A stretch of DNA of 64,000 nt from Sinonovacula constricta (Eukaryota > Mollusca > Bivalvia > Cardiida > Solecurtidae), in NCBI GenBank assembly GCA_007844125.1, contig CM017556.1, positions 84,426,864 to 84,490,863 on the forward strand. Direction: 5' to 3'. Position 1 is the first letter of the stretch. Each line of letters opens with the position of its first letter. This document shows, piece by piece, positions 21,813 through 32,365 of this stretch. The notes under the pieces are model-generated. The model searched no databases and was not told the DNA's origin. It saw only the letters and a list, made by a program, of their open reading frames with translations. A program made the translations under genes and the position numbers.

Positions 21813-23384
21813 GCTGGGGCTATGTAACAAAAATCAAAACAACAAACAAATAAAATATAAATTAAAAGTTATTTCAACCAGTTAATGCGTAGGCATTTTC
21901 TTTTCTTGCGCGTTCGTTCCATGACATGGCAGTTTTCAGTCATTCAGTTTGTCCAAGTATTGATAGCCGGTGTTGAAAGCAAATTTAGTTTACCTTAACT
22001 TGCTACATATTAAATCGTTGCTAACCCCGTCTTATTCTTCATTGACTGCGAATAATAACCTCAAAACTTTAACCCATTGCACTGCTGGAGAGTTAGCATA
22101 AAATAGCGCAGATTCTGATGCAAGCATGAGTAGACTATGCTGGAGCGACACTATTTGCCTCTTCTAATTATTGCCCTGACTCACAGGCTAAAACCTAACA
22201 ATAAAGCTGCGTATGGTGCTGTGTTGTCGATCGAACGTGCCCTTTTTAATGGAGACCGGAGACAAGTGACAAGTTTATATATAAATATAACGCCAAGCAG
22301 GCTTTCGTATCACAATACATTTGGCGTATGTTTTGTTATTTTCAAGTAGAGCACACACAAAATCATTACGTTGACTAACGTTGTGAAACATCCAAGTGCA
22401 CCATAAAGCTAAGCTGCGAAGTTGCTATTTGCGAATCGTAAATATAAGTACAAACACAGCATGCGTAAACAAAGTCCAGAAGTAACCGAGACTTTTCACC
22501 GTTGGCACAACAAATGTTAATACAGGGGCATTGAACATTTGGTGGATCTAAAGCACCTTTAAGCTTAGTATATCCATAAAGACCTAAAATTAAGTTCCGC
22601 TGCTTTGCACCTAGCTTGCGGGTTCGAATCACAACTTGTTTTCTTCTATATCTCTCTTTAACCATATTTCTTGTATTATCAAGGCTAGATTTAAAAAAAA
22701 ATATTTGTTATTTTCTATTTCTTATTTAAATAAAATTAATTGAATTAACCATTCTATACTTAGTAATAAATAGGATATCTGATATGTTCTGATATGTTCA
22801 AATTCTGAAATCACCAGGTAAAAGTATTTTGTAGTTAGCAAGATAACCCAAAATACGTAATTTCTAATTATGGGATCAAACAAATATTAAACATAGGAAG
22901 GTTTGCAAAAATGCATGCTTTATCCCCTTATACATAAAAGACAACAATATGTTTATCACACATGTGACTTGCTTAGCAAAATGGCTGAGTTTTAAACAAA
23001 TGAAGCAAAACACTAGAGAAAATGCTACACATGGATATCGAGACTGCACATAAATAATGTTACACGTGCAGCACGATTTCCTGTTGCTATGAACATCACT
23101 TGACCTGATCAGTTGCTAAGGGATGTATTGTACATTTACTTCAACATCAGACAGCTCCCCTGGGAACTATCCAATCAAGATCTACACTATTTGTTACTAA
23201 GTTTGTAAGTAATTGTTAATACTGCACTAATCGTGTTAGTAGATGACTGAAACACCTTTATTTATCTTTAAATTACTTTATTTTGGTGTTTGAATTGTTG
23301 TCATTTTTTTGTGTAATTTTGTCATTTCCCTCTGTATTTACCTTCTATGTATATATACCTTCTGTATATTTATACCTTATATGT
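21813..23384. other. non-coding stretch
   Basis: No supported gene. Around 22600 a tRNA B-box-like GGGTTCGAATCAC suggests an eroded SINE head (plus strand). The 96-aa ORF at 22375-22665 has no recognisable domain. Confidence 0.5.
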
Positions 23385-23590
23385 ATTGTCTGTCTGTCTG
23401 CGAGCCTGTCTGCTCGTCTGTCTGTCTGTCAGTCCGTCCGTCCATCCATCCATCCATCCATCCATCCATCCATCCATCATCCGTTCATCCGTCCCGATAT
23501 GTACGTGTAATTGTTTTTCTTTGTCTCTGTGTCTGCCTCTGTCTGTCTGCTGTCTGTTCTCTGTCCGTCTGTCTCTCCCTCATGTACGGT
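23385..23590. repeat. (GTCT)n / (CATC)n pyrimidine-rich microsatellite
   Basis: CTGT/GTCT repeats pass into about twelve CATC/CCAT tetramers, then back into GTCT-like repeats. Three long ORFs across it are repeat artefacts. Confidence 0.95.
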
Positions 23591-23608
23591 ATGAAAGTGG
23601 TGGTGACG

Positions 23609-23912
23609 CCCCCCCCCCCCCCCCCCCCCCGGCAACAACACACATACATATTATGGACGAGGTTAAAAAAGTAAATAAATTATACCATTTAGTAATAAAG
23701 CGTACAATGACTAGGGAATACCATCCCTTTTCCGTACAAAATTATTTAAATAAACGTCTAGGTGTAACCAATTACTAAAGTGTGATATTTTATGCTAGAT
23801 TCAACCGGTAGATAAATGTGTGATCAAAACAAACTGCGTGGTGTCTGGAATTTAAAATGTGTCGAGAGCATCGACCCAGAGGCTGTTATTTTCCTTATTG
23901 CGATCCTTGAAC

Positions 23913-23946
<34 letters not shown>

Positions 23947-24239
23947 CCAACAACACACATACCTATGGACGAGGTTAAAAAGTAAATAAAATTTATATAA
24001 TTAAACAATTATACCATTTAGTAATAAAGCGTAAAATGACTAGGGTATACCATTCCTTTTCCGTACAAAATTATTTAAATAAACGTCTAGGTGTAACCAA
24101 TTACTAAAGTGTGATATTTTATGCTAGATTCAACCGGTAGATAAATGTGTGATCAAAACAAACTGCGTGGTGTCTGGAATTTAAAATGTGTCGAGAGCAT
24201 CGACCCAGAGGCTGTTATTTTCTTTATTGCGATCCTTGA
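23609..24239. repeat. tandem duplication of about 285 bp, each copy preceded by poly-C
   Basis: Copy 1 (23631-23911) and copy 2 (23946-24239) are nearly identical, from CAACAACACACATAC to GCGATCCTTGA. Poly-C tracts of about 22 and 32 bases (23609-23630 and 23914-23945) precede them. Copy 2 carries a small insertion of about 17 bp near 23985. Confidence 0.95.
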
Positions 24240-24351
24240 CTATTTTTGTGCAGGAAGACTGCACAATCGTTTCTCATTATAAAGTTTTTTAATCCACGCA
24301 GTAAATATGGCAGAGAGGTCTCCTTTAGCTGAAACTTGTTCAGAACGTTAA

Positions 24352-24607
24352 AGGTGATGTTCGATAGTTTAGACCAAAATTTTGTTTTTCAAACAATCAA
24401 ATAATTTTTTGTTGCCTGAAGAAATTCCGAAAAATGTTGTTTATTGATGACCTACATCTATGTGATCAGTCAGCCATGACACCCAACTCACCAATTCAAA
24501 CACGATCACGTATTTCGTATTTGTGCCAGACGGATAGTTAACTTATAAAATATATATATATAAAATAAATATAAAAACAGTAAAAAAGTAAAAAACAAAA
24601 ACATACA

Positions 24608-24661
<54 letters not shown>

Positions 24662-24955
24662 CCACACCACGTGACGTGACGTGACCGTGACGCATATCAT
24701 TATTCACGCAATCCATTGTGTCATCGATATCTATTTTTAGGAGAATTCCCAATAATGATTGTTTCCAAATTTGTAAAGACTGTTACATTTGGAAATGTTT
24801 ATTTCAAGATTTGTCTTACATTTGAGTTAGCGTCAAAATCGTCTATACTTAGCCTCAAATACGCTTTTTGAAAAAAAAATCATGAAAATATTCAACCAAG
24901 CAGGGATAAGACGTAGAAACATGTATTTGATACTGGCAGACCTCGGATACCACTG
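24352..24955 (-). mobile_element. TTAA-type MITE copy (reverse) with (TAA)n
   Basis: Flanked by TTAA (24348-24351 and 24956-24959). The termini are AGGTGATGTTCGATAG and CTCGGATACCACTG. At 604 bp it is longer than its relatives because it contains an AT-rich block with (TAA)n at about 24609-24660. Confidence 0.88.
24609..24660. repeat. (TAA)n microsatellite
   Basis: About seventeen uninterrupted AAT/TAA triplets inside the MITE at 24352-24955. Confidence 0.97.
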
Positions 24956-24959
24956 TTAA

Positions 24960-25489
24960 CTGTTGTAAGATAACAGTTAAAAATAACTTGTATTTGTATG
25001 TTAATATTTGACGCGCATGGGCTCCGGCTTCGTGCAATTTCCGGTACAGTTGTGAAAAAAGGAAATTGTTTTACGACATACGTCACTTAATCAATGATTA
25101 GAAGGATTAGAATAACATAAACAACTCTTTGCTTTTGATAAAAAACGACTAAATTATTGGTTAATAGGTAACTTTAAGTAAATTCTATTCCATGCCGTTG
25201 TTTATATTGAAGATTTACTCCAGATAAAGAAGACATTTAAGGTTCTGTAAGCATTTATGAGCTGATTTGTCGCTTTTTACTCTACTATTGTTCATTATCG
25301 TCATTTTCAACCATTTTACGCCCATGGAACTAACTTATCTTATTTTAAAGGGCACAGAAATAAGATTATTGCTGCATGATTTATTAAGACTTGCATCGAC
25401 AGTCAGAAATATGTTCTTATTATGTCTCTAAAAAGGGTAAATGACAATATAAACTGCATACAGGTTTTGTTATTTTATTTTTAGAAATA
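24960..25489. other. non-coding AT-rich stretch
   Basis: Nothing recognised. Confidence 0.55.
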
Positions 25490-25670
25490 TATCACAGAGA
25501 CATATTTAAGATCATTATAGCGACGTCCAGCCATTGTGGTGAGGAAACACCTCAGACAAATGTACTTCTGTGTATAAGTACTGGCGCATCACCGGTTAGC
25601 TTGCAGATCATATTACATTAAGGCCTTCGGCCCTGCAGTCTGGGGTTCGAACCCTAAATCTGTATTTAGG
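25490..25670 (-). mobile_element. SINE family F1 copy (reverse)
   Basis: Reads ATCATTATAGCGACGTCCAG, CTGGCGCATCACCGGTTAGC and then a B-box-like GGGGTTCGAACCC at the head. Confidence 0.75.
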
Positions 25671-25937
25671 TCCTACAGATATATTTTTATTTAGTTTAAT
25701 TGTCTTTCGCACCAAAAGGAAACTGTCAGCATAAAACAAAGAACTTGAATAAAATGGAAAATTATGATTTTATGCTAACACAGAGCTCTCCACTAGGTTC
25801 TATAATGCGGATACTAACTAGCTTCGTCATATTGAGATAGGTCAGTTTATTAATTACTTTCCATGTAAGGAGGGGAGCTAGGTTCAAACACGGGCGTCAC
25901 ACAGCAAATTATAGTTTAGATGAGACTAAAATGGCAA

Positions 25938-25985
25938 CTGAACCGGATAGATCAATCGGTAGAGCGTCGGTATCAGGTATGTACA
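25938..25985 (+). mobile_element. SINE family F3 head fragment
   Basis: GGATAGATCAATCGGTAGAG followed by CGTCGGTATCAGG matches the A-box side of the F3 head and breaks off before the B box. Confidence 0.5.
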
Positions 25986-26334
25986 ATATTCTTCAGGTTC
26001 TTATACTAACTCGGGTGAACACAGTCTCCGAACTTCTGAACTGTTGTTTGTGGTTCGCCAAACCCAACAAACAACATATTACTAAGTACAAACACTATAC
26101 CATGTTGAGAAATAAAGAGGTGCTCATTGTTGCTCGTTTTATTTTAGGTAACACAAATGTTATTAATCTAAAACACCCTTGTATCTCTGCAAATCCATAA
26201 TATTTTAATCACATACAATACCATGGAAATGTCCTTTCACTGGAAAGGGGAGGTAACATGATAAATACTGTTCAAACAAGTACATTGGCAGTTGTCTCCT
26301 TTGAACACTATCATTACGAGTTTGTTTATTTTTT

Positions 26335-26957
26335 GTTACATCGCACCGACACAAATATGGTCATATTGGCGCTGTCTATCTACGTGTGGTGGAGAAAGAC
26401 CCTAGATATATGTCTAGGTAGGACACACAGGGCACCCAATCGGAACACCTCGGATAATTCACGAATCATCTCTCGGATGTATGTATTTAGTCGGATCACC
26501 TCGGCCATTTATCTACTAAATGGGACTTCTTTTGAGACAGACGTCAAAACAAAGATGGCAGCTCGGGTGACAGCTCGCTGCAGTACGATGCCAGTTAAAC
26601 TGCAATTTGTGGCGTCATCAAATTTAAATCATCCGATTTGATTTTACCCAGCGCAGCAGACATGCATCTGTCAAACGATGGCAGTGTTCATGTTTTGTGC
26701 GAACTACTTAGGCATATTCTTCCTCCGACTTCCGGCGAACAAAACAATCGTGGTTGCATTAAGTATTATAGCACCAGATACATCCGAGGGATGATTGACC
26801 CGAGGACGGAATTACCCGAGGAGTTCCGATTGACAGGGCACCACTGGTTAGCTGGAAGACCTCAACTCATTTAAATTCTCGTCGTGCGTAGGAAATACGA
26901 CTCTAACTGTAACTCTAAGGGCGACTCTAACTGCTCGGCCAAGAGCATCTCCTCATT
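26335..26957 (-). mobile_element. SINE family F1 copy (reverse), split by a MITE
   Basis: The SINE tail and body (ACATCGCACCGACACAAATA, TGGTCATATTGGCGC) run to 26436. A 396-bp MITE interrupts, and the body resumes with ACTGGTTAGCTGG at 26843. The head ends with CTGCTCGGCCAAGAGC near 26955. It predates the MITE. Confidence 0.85.
26437..26832. mobile_element. Mutator-type MITE, 10-bp TSD
   Basis: A 396-bp element with termini CAATCGGAACACCTCGG and the inverse CCGAGGAGTTCCGATTG. The inverted similarity extends about 55 bp, through CTCGGATGTAT. It is flanked by exact 10-bp duplications ACAGGGCACC (26427-26436 and 26833-26842). Long TIRs with 9-10-bp TSDs point to Mutator-like transposition. The ORFs across it are shadows. 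Confidence 0.92.
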
Positions 26958-26959
26958 AC

Positions 26960-27334
26960 GATTTTTATGTGGTTGAAAATAATTATAGTCCCTATTTTCG
27001 AAATGATAAAAATGTATTTGTTAACTGCCTTGAAAGAGGCTTAGTTCTAAAGTAACACCGTTACAAATACGTATCCTCAAGGAAGGTTAATCATGTCATA
27101 AGCATTACGTCCCTTTATAAAAAAATGAAAGAAATGTTGATTGACCGTGATTTTTCGTAACAAAATTTAAAGAATTAAAAAAAAAAACATATTCAGAATG
27201 TTAGTGGTTAAACAATGAACGATACAAAAAATAGATTTTAATTAACCTAACTTAGCTTTTCACAATTACTAGAAAATAAAAAAAAAGGTGCCGGAGTGAA
27301 GAAATTTCTAATAATTAACACAATTACATAATGA
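26960..27334. other. 3' flank of the actin-like gene
   Basis: AT-rich. On the minus strand an ATTAAA hexamer lies about 95 bp past the stop codon (27237-27242) and could act as a variant polyadenylation signal. No AATAAA is seen nearer. Confidence 0.4.
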
Positions 27335-28453
27335 TCAGTATAAACATTTCCGGCGTACCAACGACGGCCCATATTCATCATATTCGTCTTTTGTTACAAT
27401 CTGTTCTACAAAACCGGAAGTCGAAGCTACTACCGCCCCACCCATCCAACTCAGGTACTTCCGGTCTGCTGGATCATGAGGACACAGATTTACGTTCAGG
27501 TGTGGTAACCTTTTCCTCAACTCCTTTACCAGTCTTTCAGACATACCAGGAAACATGGTGGACCCACCACACAGTAAGATATTTGAAGTTAGAGCTTCAT
27601 GGATACTTATATCCGCTCTCCGTAAAGTGTTGACCAAAATGTCGTGAACACCAGGCATCTCAAGGTGAATTAGTTCCGGTCGGAAGTAAACTTCTGGACA
27701 AGTAAACCGTTCGTCTCTTACGGACATTGTCCGGCCGTCGGGAAGTTTATAATATTCCTCTTTAGCAATTGACGAAATACACATTTCTTTTTCCTTTTCA
27801 AAATCTTCAGCGATGTAGCACAATTTTTCTTTCATATCGCAAATCGTCTCTGGATGTATATTATCCGCTGATGCTCCTAACAATTTTTGAAGGTGATATG
27901 TCATGTCTGCTCCGCCGATGTTCAAGTGACTTGTCGTGTAAGGGAGATTAAAGCCCTCATAGATGGTCATCATGTGCGACACATTCTGACCGGAAGTAAG
28001 CACCAATCCAGTTTGCTGACCACATGCAAAAAGCGAGAGAGAAGCCTCATTTCCGCTTCCATATGCGGAAACATTAAACGTTTCAAACATTATTTGGGCC
28101 ATCTTTTCTCGATTCACTTTTGGAAGCATAGCATGCTCAGCCATAAACACGCGCGCATCTTCTGAGTTGATATTTAGTTTGTCATTAAAAGAAAAGTTCA
28201 GAATTTGTTCCATGGCATCCCAATTAGTTACAATCCCGTTTTCGACCGGATACCTGATCCGCAAATTTGCACGTCGTTCCAGGGCTACATCTCCGAAGAA
28301 AGTGTCTTCGCGAATTTCCGCCGGAAAGTCCGCGGGATTCCTGTACCTCCCATAAACCGTTCGGAATATATGACGTGGATATTTATCGTTGGCAAGTCCA
28401 ATCTTGCTGGTGTTGGACCCAAAGTCTAGTACAACGACTGGTCCGTCTGCCAT
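27335..28453 (-). CDS. divergent actin-like protein, complete
   Basis: 372 codons from ATG to TGA with no intron, close to the 375 residues of conventional actin. Actin signatures are visible along the whole length: DFGSNTSK (phosphate loop 1, residues 10-17), NWDAMEQI (77-84), REKMAQIMFETFN (115-127), MKEKLCY (207-213), CGGSTMFPG (295-303) and a C-terminal RRKCLY. Adenine-pocket residues equivalent to actin Lys213, Glu214 and Lys336 remain (K208, E209, K332). Catalytic positions do not: Gln137 is Glu136, Asp154 is Thr153, Asp157 is Gln156, and methyl-His73 is Asn72. The DNase-I loop (39-60) is wholly different in sequence. It may bind nucleotide weakly and is unlikely to be an ordinary polymerising actin. 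The intact frame argues for function. It is probably a lineage-specific actin-related protein. A recent pseudogene cannot be excluded, but no stop or frameshift is present. Confidence 0.93.
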   Translation of the reverse strand: MADGPVVVLDFGSNTSKIGLANDKYPRHIFRTVYGRYRNPADFPAEIREDTFFGDVALERRANLRIRYPVENGIVTNWDAMEQILNFSFNDKLNINSEDARVFMAEHAMLPKVNREKMAQIMFETFNVSAYGSGNEASLSLFACGQQTGLVLTSGQNVSHMMTIYEGFNLPYTTSHLNIGGADMTYHLQKLLGASADNIHPETICDMKEKLCYIAEDFEKEKEMCISSIAKEEYYKLPDGRTMSVRDERFTCPEVYFRPELIHLEMPGVHDILVNTLRRADISIHEALTSNILLCGGSTMFPGMSERLVKELRKRLPHLNVNLCPHDPADRKYLSWMGGAVVASTSGFVEQIVTKDEYDEYGPSLVRRKCLY

Positions 28454-28470
28454 TTCTGTTGCTTCCCTGC
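28454..28470 (-). promoter_or_regulatory. possible 3' splice site in the 5' leader of the actin-like gene
   Basis: Read on the minus strand, a CTTGCGTTTTGCAG acceptor-like sequence ends at 28467 and leaves a 13-nt leader before the ATG at 28453. Many animal actin genes have an intron in the 5' untranslated leader, so a non-coding first exon further upstream is plausible. The upstream exon was not identified. Confidence 0.4.
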
Positions 28471-28776
28471 AAAACGCAAGTTGACAAAAATTACTCCCTA
28501 CACCATGATTATAACAAAATGATAATTGATATCTTTTAACGATCGATATACTTTAAACCACTATTTCGATAACGTTAATACAACTATTGGAAAACCGCTA
28601 TGTCAGTGTAAAATACGTCGTTTTCGGGAAACGAACAATAACAGAATTTATTCTTTCGTTCCGATTCCTTTATCTTTGTATACATTGCTCTTGATTATAT
28701 GAGATGGGATGGGATTTGCCGGCCGATACTGTGCAGCGACATTTCTATCATTATAGCACAGGGGCACTTATAAGGT

Positions 28777-29617
28777 CAGGGGCGTGCCTAGACGACCTTT
28801 GTGTATACGCACTCCTGCCATGCGCGTTTCTGCCATTACGCACTTTACGCACGTGCGTAACTTCCGTTCGAAAAATCGAAAATCTGAAAGTACCAAAAAC
28901 ACTATGAAAGTCGATGCCTACACCGGGTTAGGAATGATATGTCTTATTTCCGTAGTTTCTATGATATAAAATCTTATTACCACACCATTAAAGTTGAAAA
29001 GGTTTTGAAATGATTAAACTTACACACGTCAGGATTTTAGTCGTTCATATTTTTCCTCGCATGTCCGCATTTTACCTGTTATTCATTAGAAAAGAACCGA
29101 ATATAATCAAAAGTATTACTACAAAGGTTATTTCTCTTGTAATTGTGCGTAACTTCAAAAACGGCACAGATACGCGCCTGACTCCTGCTGGGGGGAGGGA
29201 GGGGGGGGGGGGTCCGGCATGCTCCCCCGAAAAACAATTTTACTACATAACGCCGTAGGTGCATTCTGGGGCGTTTTTAAACATAAAAAATGCCAATGAC
29301 TATCATATGAAATAGAAAATATGTCGTACTTTTTCAGGTGTCTTTATAACGCTTCATAATGTATACAAAACATTTTTTCCTGAAAACAAGTAATAGTAGT
29401 AAAATTAAGACTATATATGTATATTGTCAAACAAGAAAAAGATGGGTGTAAGTTAGACATTTGTAATTATGAATGATGAAAACCACTAGATCTTACGGGT
29501 AGTGCCTAACCCGGGTTAGGCGACGATTTTTATTCGCTTTTTGGCGTTTTTATTTTTTCAATTTCTGGAAGCCACTGTACGCACGTGCGTAAGTGCGTAA
29601 CGGCAGGCACGCCCCTG
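28777..29617. mobile_element. MITE with 5-bp TSD inserted in a SINE
   Basis: Termini CAGGGGCGTGCCTAGACG and the inverse ending GGCAGGCACGCCCCTG. Direct repeats AAGGT (28772-28776 and 29618-29622) are present once in intact SINE copies, which fixes the insertion site. CAGGGGCG ends resemble hAT elements, and some hAT groups make 5-bp TSDs. About 480 bp is its own sequence, including a G-rich tract near 29191-29212. The rest is a nested MITE. Confidence 0.85.
28819..29180. mobile_element. hAT-type MITE nested inside another MITE
   Basis: A 362-bp reverse-orientation copy of 5336-5725, flanked by exact 8-bp duplications ACTCCTGC (28811-28818 and 29181-29188). The left terminus has mutated to CATGCGCG, and the right end is CGCGCCTG. 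It is the innermost and therefore youngest insertion of a three-level nest. Confidence 0.92.
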
Positions 29618-29797
29618 AAGGTGCCCAGGGACTGAATACTGACACCGACGAGTCAGGCGTAATGCTGCCCCCTTAGCCCTGAGCGTTAGAAGGGAAGCCA
29701 CTACAACCAACTTTAAAGTCTTTGGTTTTACCCGGCCGGGGTTTGAACCCGCGACCTCTCGATCCGCAAGCCGACGCTCTACTAATTGAGTTGATTT

Positions 29798-30599
29798 ATG
29801 TTTCCTGAATAAATATGTTAAAACTAAAGATAGGCTAATTGACGTTTTAGAGAATGCGCCTCTAGCTATTAAATAGCTCGATCAAAGGTCAAGAGTTGTA
29901 CAAATATTTTTTTTTTACAATTCACGTACGGTGCATAATTAACATGGAAGCGTGTAATCGAAATTTAGTCATATTCAACATATATTATCTTAGAAAAAGG
30001 ATTATCACTTATCAATTAACATTGTACTGTTGATACAATAAAATAAACATGTTTATTTATTTTTACGTGAATGTATGGAAAATATGAATGATTCAAATTG
30101 ATCGATGTAACAATTATTACCAAAGGTTTAAATGCTACCATATAAAAAAACAACAATTTCACTGACAGAATACGAACTTTGTATCACACCATAACAAAAT
30201 TATAAACGTGTGTTAAAAGTAATGGTGTAAAGGTCCTCAAGCTGACCTACGGTGCGCAAATACATTTACACTATTTTCACCCATTCCGTTTATTTTTCCT
30301 CTTTGGTCTATTTTAGAAAACACACACACACAAAAACAAGGAAACAATCGGCGTTTCCAGACTGCAACCTTTTTTGTTGCAAAATATTCTTAGGGTAACA
30401 TGATTAAAGAGAGTTTTTACTTCCGTCGAAAAAGAAAAGAAAATTAAGTGTTACCTGTAAAGCGATGTCTGTCCTACCAAAATATCCAAATGTTTATAAC
30501 AGGAGGCATACAGCCACCCACCTGTGTGATACCCAAGTCATATCTATAAATAGAACGATTGCACAGCGTATTTATGAAAGGGATGTAACCTATGTTCGG
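29798..30599. other. non-coding AT-rich stretch
   Basis: Only a SINE F1 scrap (CAAGCTGACCTACGGTGCGC at about 30238) and a short (CA)n near 30320 are recognisable. Confidence 0.55.
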
Positions 30600-30845
30600 T
30601 TTGGTTTTGAGTTTGCCTCCCTTGACAGGTATTTTTTATCTAAGCCACGCTGCTGAGATAGCTATTTTAAACTAAGAAAACCACATGACAGCATACATAG
30701 GCCTATAAGATCACGTAAAATCACCACCCGGGTAATTCGCTCTGACGTCGATATCTATTTTTAGCATAGATCACTATTGCGTTTATTTATAGATTTGGGA
30801 AGAATGAACATTTAGAGTATGTTTTTCGATATTTAAACTGTATAA
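30600..30845 (-). mobile_element. TTAA-type MITE fragment (reverse)
   Basis: A partial copy with CTAAGCCACGCTGCTGAGAT, ACGTCGATATCTATTTTTAG and GATTTGGGAAGAATGAAC. Neither terminus is intact. It abuts a forward copy of the same family in head-to-head orientation. Confidence 0.8.
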
Positions 30846-30852
30846 CATTTAA

Positions 30853-31230
30853 AGGTGGCATCCGAAAGTTTATCTTCATAAAATACACATAAAGCCTGGA
30901 CTTTGGAAATTGGGACATACTTTCTGCATGTCCATTCTTTCCGAAACTATAAATAAGCATGATTATGAATTCTGCTTAAAAAAGACATCGACGTCAAAGC
31001 CGATAACCTGTTAAGTTACTGATCACGTGGCTTTCTTAGTTTAAAAATAGCTAACTGTGCAGCGTGGCTTAGAATAGGAAATACCTATTTGAAATGACGA
31101 GTGATGTGTTATGCTTCAATTTTCACAAAAGATGTAGTGCATCAATAATCATAATTTTGTGAGATCTTTTCAGGCAACAATACTTTTTTTGGATGTAGAA
31201 AAATATGGTCCAAACTAACGGATATCACCT
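30853..31230 (+). mobile_element. TTAA-type MITE copy (forward), internally deleted
   Basis: Flanked by TTAA (30849-30852 and 31231-31234), with termini AGGTGGCATCCGAAAGTTT and the inverse CTAACGGATATCACCT. At 378 bp it lacks about 110 bp of the usual left half. Confidence 0.88.
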
Positions 31231-31234
31231 TTAA

Positions 31235-32217
31235 GGTAGTGCTCAAAACAATATTAATAGAAAAGTATGCCTTAATTCCCCAATGCAGTAGTTAGATATT
31301 GCTACACGTATGTGTTAAAGGCAAAAGACACCACATTAACCGCTTTACCCGTGTACTTGGCACCAATCAGAAACATAAAAATGTTTTACTGTCCTCAATC
31401 AAGTACATCATATGACAAACTTATCTCTGAATTATTAAAAAAAATCACTGTCAAATAAGGAGATGTTACTAATTTGTTTGAAATACCTTTGATTCTACAA
31501 TGCAATTTTCTGAAAGACATGTAGCTGGAAAGAGCTTCTTATTTTCTTCTACCTGAAAAGAAAATAACTAAAACAGCAAACAACAAACAAAGAGATTTGT
31601 TTTACATTTAATAAGGTAATGTTTGATTGAAAACACATAACGAAAGATTTTCGCCCTGTAACCCGCGAAGCTCAATGAAATGTGCAATCCCGATAAAAGC
31701 GGGTAATTCCATTGTTGCGTACAGAAGATCTGAATTATTTTAATTCTGAATGGCTTCTGCCATCTCTTTTTTAAACGATAAAGAACACTTCAAAGTTGAC
31801 AAATATCTTTCAACAGAACATCTGACGATAATATATAACAGCATAATTTCATTAAGGACAGCAAGAAATATCTTTGAAAAAACGTTAAGCGGCGTTGTTT
31901 GGACATAAATTAATACAATCAAAATTGATCTTTTGTTAAGAAAATGAACTTTTATAAAACCGAGACACCAAAACGATTATAAACTATTGACAACAGTTCT
32001 GTTTGAAGTGTGTGAAGCTTCACACTAACAGGATAATTTAACTTTTATGCATTTTAACACCAATATCTGTTTGGAAACAATATTAGATTGTTTACTTCAT
32101 TGATAATTATCCTTTCAAAATGTTCTTCTCCTGGTAAATTTAACAGGAACAATGTTGTTGTTTGTGTTAACTAAATGTTCAATGCGAGTCCCTCTGATAT
32201 TCATTCCATCAGACCTT
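31235..32217. other. non-coding AT-rich stretch
   Basis: No gene or recognised repeat. Confidence 0.55.
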
Positions 32218-32365
32218 GCGTCAGTATTTGCGAAGTATGTGAAAAGTAAGGAAGGACAGCTACGCATGCATCAGTATTTGTTAAGTAAGTAAAAAGTAAG
32301 GTTAGACAGCTACGCATGCATCAGCATTTGTTAAGTATGTAAAAAGTATGGATAGACAGTTACGT
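32218..32365. repeat. three-copy tandem repeat of about 55 bp
   Basis: Units built on GACAGCTACGCATGCATCAG and TATTTGTTAAGTA, then AAAAAGTAAGG. The first and third copies are more diverged. Confidence 0.88.

Larger units (their letters stand above)
28702..29797 (-). mobile_element. SINE family F2 copy (reverse), split by nested elements
   Basis: The 3' part of F2 (GCCGGCCGATACTGTGCAGC, CACAGGGGCACTTATAAGGT) occupies 28702-28776. The rest (AAGGTGCCCAGGGACTGAAT through the B-box-like GGGTTTGAACCC to the A-box side CTCTACTAATTGAG) lies at 29618-29797. An 841-bp insertion sits between the two parts. Confidence 0.9.

Noticed and set aside
26258..26874. Two plus-strand ORFs of 127 and 78 codons as genes
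   Set aside because: They run across the SINE/MITE junctions at 26437 and 26832 and consist of transposon sequence.
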